Source: Williamsia muralis
GTDB taxonomy: Bacteria > Actinomycetota > Actinomycetes > Mycobacteriales > Mycobacteriaceae
Direction: 5' to 3'
DNA length: 64,000 nt
Assembly (NCBI RefSeq): GCF_002735905.1
Contig: NZ_PEBD01000004.1
Coordinates: 620,001 to 684,000, forward strand
Made by a program: the position numbers and the translations under genes. The notes below the pieces were generated by a model. That model was not told the origin of the DNA. It did not search any database and saw only the letters and a list, made by a program, of their open reading frames with translations. Positions within the stretch are counted from its first letter, which is position 1. The number at the start of each line of letters is the position of its first letter. This document shows, in pieces, positions 60,600-64,000 of this stretch.

Positions 60600-62600
60600 T
60601 CATCGGTCTCCGCCGCCCTTGTTCCAGGCCTCGCGGATGTGCGGATCGACATGGATTGCGCCGGTAGGCATGGTCATGTCTGGCCGCTTGCCACCGAATC
60701 CGGGGACCAGCGTAGAGCCCCGGTTGGTGACGAAGGTCTGCACCAGGCCCAGGGCCAGCAATCCTGCGACGACTCCGAAGCCGATGGTGAGGTTCGGCGG
60801 GAGCAGCACACCGAGGGATGCGCCGAACACCCAGCTCATCTGCAGGACGGTCTCGGAGCGACCGAAGGCCGAGGCCCGGGACTCGTCCGGGAGATCGTTC
60901 TGGATGGACGAGTCGAGGCAGACCTTGCCGATGGCGCTGGTTCCCGAGGCGACGAGCGCTGCGATGGCCACGAACAGCAGGCTGCCGAACGCTGCGGCCA
61001 ACGCCGCGACCGCGACGCAGGCACCGGTCACCATCACGATGATGCGCTCGGGGTTCTTCAGCTCCAGTCGTGTGCCGGTGGCGTTCCCGATGAAGTTCCC
61101 GATGCCGGCGGCCGCACCGACCGCGCCGAGCATGGCGACCTGGGCCCAGCCGCTGCCGCCGCCCTGCTGCGACTTCGCGTAGAAGGCGATGAACAGGGTC
61201 AGGAAGCCGGTCAGGATGCGGATGGTGCCGTTGCCCCAGAGACCGACGAGTACGTTGCGGCCCAGGGGTTGACGCATCGTGGCCGCCAGGGCCTTGACCG
61301 GAGAGGCCTTCTCGCCGGATTGTTTTGCACTCGGTGTCTGTGCGCCACCCGGCTGGGGGTACTGGGCAGGATCGGGGCGCCGCAACGGATCGCGTGCAGG
61401 TTCACCGTGGTAGGTCAGTGTGGTGGGGACTTCACCCGCGGTGACCTCCACCCACGACGGGATGCGCATGCACAGCACGGCGCCGGCGACGGTGATGATG
61501 GCCAGCCACACCATGGCCCCGGGCAGGTGCAGGGGAAGGACCTTGGCCAGCAACACTTCACACAGTGCTGCCACACCACCGCCGAGGATTGTTCCGCCTA
61601 CCAACCCAAAAGTGGTCAGTCGGGAGTTGACCCGGACCAGGTCGATGGTCGGCGGCAGGACACGCGGTGTGACGGCCGACTTGAGCACGCCGAATGACTT
61701 GGACAGCACCAACATTCCGAGTGCGCATGGGTAGAGCACCCAGGGGTCGTAGGTCAGCTGGTTCGCGGCGTCGTCCCAACCGCAGTTCGCCATCACCAGC
61801 AGGGCCAGCACGGTGCGCCCGGCGAAGGTGCCGGCCATCGCGATTCGACGGCCCCGCTGGAGTTTGTCGAGCATCGGCCCGATCAGTGGGGCGATGATCG
61901 CGAACGGCGCGATGGTCAGTAACAGGTAGAGGCCGACCTTGCCTTTGGATTCCGCGCTTGCGGCGGCGAAGAACAAGGTGTTGGCCAACGCGATCGTCAT
62001 CGCGGCGTCGACCGCGAAGTTGACCACCGTCGGATACGTCAACGCGGTCAGGCCGGAACGGTCGGCGCCGTCCGCGGTGGCGGCCTGATGGATCTTGCCC
62101 AGGCCCTTCGACGTCAGCTCCCGGCCTCGAAGCGCGGCAACGCGAGTGACGGTGAGTTTGCGGGGCATTGCCCGGCCGCCGGATTCCTCACGGTGATAGT
62201 CGGTCTCGTCCAGTGGCGGCAGATGCGGGTTGCGCGATGTCTGCTGGCGGGTGTCGTTCCGGCGGCTGTCGTCGTGAGGGGGGAACGCAGCGGTCGACGC
62301 GGGCGGCGGACCGCCTTGAGCAGGACCACCGTTGGGAGGGCCACTGGGGGGTCGCGGTCCACGCGGTGGCATGGGAGGCTGGCCGCCGCGCGGATAGGGG
62401 GGCTGGCCCCCAGGACGTGGCTGGCGGGTTCCCGGCGTCGAGCCGTCCACCGGATAGTTGGCCGAACCTGGGTGCGCTGCGGGCCCCGGTCGTGGCGGCT
62501 GGCGGGGGTCTTGCCCGGCGGGGTCGGCGGGTCGCCGAGTGCCTTTGCCCCTGCCCGAGGAGGTCGTACGAGGATCGTGTGGTTGATTTCCTCGGTTCAC
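60600..62600 (-). CDS. MFS transporter with long disordered N-terminus, Rv0876c-like
   Basis: A 666-residue protein. Residues 1-145 are Pro/Gly/Arg-rich and disordered; residues 180-630 hold about 12 membrane helices of a major-facilitator transporter, with a central cytoplasmic loop (about 375-430) that is also Pro/Gln-rich. Conserved position beside the DUF2771 gene, as Rv0876c. The substrate is unknown. The first Met follows an A/G-rich stretch; a shorter start near residue 144 (MPRKLTVTRVAALRG) cannot be excluded. Confidence 0.82.
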   Translation of the reverse strand: MNRGNQPHDPRTTSSGRGKGTRRPADPAGQDPRQPPRPGPAAHPGSANYPVDGSTPGTRQPRPGGQPPYPRGGQPPMPPRGPRPPSGPPNGGPAQGGPPPASTAAFPPHDDSRRNDTRQQTSRNPHLPPLDETDYHREESGGRAMPRKLTVTRVAALRGRELTSKGLGKIHQAATADGADRSGLTALTYPTVVNFAVDAAMTIALANTLFFAAASAESKGKVGLYLLLTIAPFAIIAPLIGPMLDKLQRGRRIAMAGTFAGRTVLALLVMANCGWDDAANQLTYDPWVLYPCALGMLVLSKSFGVLKSAVTPRVLPPTIDLVRVNSRLTTFGLVGGTILGGGVAALCEVLLAKVLPLHLPGAMVWLAIITVAGAVLCMRIPSWVEVTAGEVPTTLTYHGEPARDPLRRPDPAQYPQPGGAQTPSAKQSGEKASPVKALAATMRQPLGRNVLVGLWGNGTIRILTGFLTLFIAFYAKSQQGGGSGWAQVAMLGAVGAAAGIGNFIGNATGTRLELKNPERIIVMVTGACVAVAALAAAFGSLLFVAIAALVASGTSAIGKVCLDSSIQNDLPDESRASAFGRSETVLQMSWVFGASLGVLLPPNLTIGFGVVAGLLALGLVQTFVTNRGSTLVPGFGGKRPDMTMPTGAIHVDPHIREAWNKGGGDR

Positions 62601-62682
62601 TTTCCCGATTGTTCCCTATCCGACGCAGGCCTACCAACCCTCGGGCACTTGCGGCGCGCCCCGATACGGCACACTGGAGGGC

Positions 62683-63507
62683 GTGAACGCGGTTACCGAG
62701 CAGACAGACGCAGTGACTGATCACGACGGGCCCGGCGATCATGTCGACCAGGAGAGGGATGACGCCGAGCAGAAACGCGTGGAAGCGCTGCTGACCGCGG
62801 CCGTCTCGCAGGCGAGGGCCGCGATCGACGCCGACGACAAAGAGGTCGGTGACCACCTCGAAGCGGTCACCGAGGCCGCCTTCACGGTCACCCACTACTT
62901 CGCCGCCCACGTGCCCGGCTATCGCGGATGGCAGTGGTGTGTGGTGTTGGCCGGATGCCCTGGCTGCGACGACGTCACGGTCAACGAGGTGGCCTTGCTG
63001 CCGGGTTCCACTGCCCTCACCGCTCCGGAATGGGTTCCGTGGGCCGAGCGGGTTCGCCCGGGAGACCTGAACCCCGGAGATCTGCTCGCGACGCCCGCCG
63101 ACGACCCAAGGCTGGTCCCGGGGTACGTCGACAACGACGACAACGACCCCTTCAGTGAAGAGTCCGCTGTGGCGACCGAACTGGGTCTGGGCCGCAAACG
63201 ACTGCTGAGCCGCGAGGGTCGGCTCGACGCGGCTTCGCGGTGGGTCGAGGGGGAGCACGGTCCGGCCTCCGAGATGGCCAGGAGCGCCCGGCACAACTGC
63301 GGCACGTGCGGTTTCTACCTCCCTGTTGTCGGTTCGCTACGCGCCGCGTTCGGTGTGTGCGCCAACGAATACGCCGCGGACGGTCGTGTGGTGCACGCCG
63401 AGTACGGGTGCGGCGCCCACTCGGATGTCGAGGCGCCCACCGGCGGCGGAAGCCCTGCCTACGATGCCTACGACGACGGCGCGGTTGAGATCCACGCCAA
63501 TTCCTGA
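62683..63507 (+). CDS. DUF3027 family protein, Rv0877-like
   Basis: A 274-residue acidic soluble protein. It contains WQWCVVLAGCPGCDDVTVNEVALLPG (about 85-110), WAERVRPGDLNPGDLLATPADDPRLVPGY (about 115-145) and RHNCGTCGFYLPVVGSLRAAFGVCANEYAADGRVV (about 205-240); the last resembles a zinc-binding Cys cluster. This pattern is typical of DUF3027, restricted to actinobacteria, function unknown. Starts at GTG, divergent from the MFS gene. Confidence 0.85.
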   Translation: MNAVTEQTDAVTDHDGPGDHVDQERDDAEQKRVEALLTAAVSQARAAIDADDKEVGDHLEAVTEAAFTVTHYFAAHVPGYRGWQWCVVLAGCPGCDDVTVNEVALLPGSTALTAPEWVPWAERVRPGDLNPGDLLATPADDPRLVPGYVDNDDNDPFSEESAVATELGLGRKRLLSREGRLDAASRWVEGEHGPASEMARSARHNCGTCGFYLPVVGSLRAAFGVCANEYAADGRVVHAEYGCGAHSDVEAPTGGGSPAYDAYDDGAVEIHANS

Positions 63508-63514
63508 CCCTGTC

Positions 63515-64000
63515 GTGCAGCCGTCCGACCCGTTCGGCCTCGGCCGTCTGCGCGACTCGATTCTCGGGTCGTGGCTCACCTCGCCCACCCGTCTGCGTGA
63601 AGACACTGCTGCCGAAACAGATCTCGTCGGCGTCGGGTACCGCGATCGCCTGCTGACCGAGCTGGTCGCCAACGCCGCCGATGCCGCGACGGCTGCCGGG
63701 ATCATCGGTTCGGTTCGTGTGTGGCACGACGGTCGGTGGCTGCACATCGCGAACACGGGCGCACCTGTCGACTCCGACGGTGCCGCTGCCCTGACGGCGC
63801 TGCGTTCCTCGAGCAAACACGGCGACGGCTTGATCGGACGGTTCGGGGTGGGGTTCACCGCTGTTGCCGCGGTGACGCGTCATGTCGAGATCCGTTCGAA
63901 GACCGGATCATTCGAGTTCTCTGCCGAACGCACGCGTGCCGAGCTCGCCGCGAACGGGGCGGTGGTGGAGCAGGTACCGACGCTGCGCCTGGCCTGGCCG
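63515..64000 (+). CDS. GHKL-type (sacsin/HSP90-like) ATPase protein, 3' end outside window
   Basis: The first 162 residues of a GHKL ATPase. The N-box is ELVANAADAATAAG and the glycine-rich G2-like loop is LIGRFGVGFTAVAAV, with IANTGAP as the G1 Asp/Asn-type region. Actinobacterial proteins of this type follow the DUF3027 gene and are annotated as sacsin N-terminal-domain or ATP-binding proteins. GTG 63515 follows the previous stop by 8 bp, so the genes are probably co-transcribed. A TTG further upstream is possible. Confidence 0.75.
   Translation, partial: MQPSDPFGLGRLRDSILGSWLTSPTRLREDTAAETDLVGVGYRDRLLTELVANAADAATAAGIIGSVRVWHDGRWLHIANTGAPVDSDGAAALTALRSSSKHGDGLIGRFGVGFTAVAAVTRHVEIRSKTGSFEFSAERTRAELAANGAVVEQVPTLRLAWP

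Overview
The window is a chromosomal segment of a high-GC mycolic-acid actinobacterium (order Mycobacteriales), most likely Gordonia or a close relative. The signs are a mycolate/cyclopropane-type methyltransferase, a monomeric NADP isocitrate dehydrogenase, several deazaflavin (F420)-type enzymes, mycothiol-type DinB proteins, a 13E12-type HNH protein with an actinobacterial LexA box, and a right-hand third whose gene order matches the Mycobacterium tuberculosis Rv0858c-Rv0877 neighbourhood (dapC, xpb, Rv0862c/Rv0863, moaC-mog-moaE, rpfA, moaD-moaA, cspB, Rv0875c-Rv0877). No tRNA, rRNA, CRISPR array or recognisable insertion-sequence transposase was seen.

Layout. 1-9.7 kb: lipid genes (enoyl-CoA hydratase, cyclopropane synthase), icd, a DinB protein, a spore-photoproduct-lyase-like radical SAM protein, a DUF3556 membrane protein, an Asp/Glu racemase and cinA. 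9.7-15.9 kb: LapA-like protein, a lipoprotein beta-lactamase-fold hydrolase, a polytopic membrane protein, and a DUF222/HNH (REP13E12-type) unit bracketed by 73-bp direct repeats and preceded by a perfect LexA/SOS box, followed by a frameshifted reductase remnant. 15.9-22 kb: LLM oxidoreductase, SDR, hydrolases, MOSC protein, and a divergent TetR/MFS efflux pair.

22.4-32.7 kb is the highlight: a compact, almost completely overlapping operon that reads as a class V lanthipeptide biosynthetic cluster. It encodes a methyltransferase, an APH-fold kinase (LanK type), a HopA1-fold protein (LanY type), two different precursor peptides that share a leader motif and both end in Cys, an M16 peptidase pair, an F420/LLM reductase (LanJ type), a flavoprotein Cys decarboxylase (LanD type), a pseudokinase (LanX candidate) and a two-component ABC exporter. 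Class V products described so far come mainly from Streptomyces. The two cores here would give peptides with an internal thioether, a C-terminal aminovinyl-cysteine ring and possibly D-amino acids.

32.7-45.4 kb: small stress and redox genes, an RsbQ-RsbP energy-stress pair, XdhC, a pentapeptide-repeat protein, an FAD monooxygenase, YceI, a TetR regulator, a membrane adenylate cyclase, an SDR and an AlkB-like repair enzyme. 45.5-48 kb: two CNNM/CBS (HlyC/CorC) membrane proteins. 48-64 kb: the conserved dapC-xpb-moa-rpf-csp block, including a c-di-AMP riboswitch and a consensus CRP site upstream of rpf, and ending in a truncated GHKL ATPase gene.

Regulatory DNA is unusually readable here: one perfect and one near-perfect LexA box, a PafBC-like promoter, three CRP-like sites, several perfect palindromes next to TetR or oxidoreductase genes, and strong hairpins around the lanthipeptide precursor genes.
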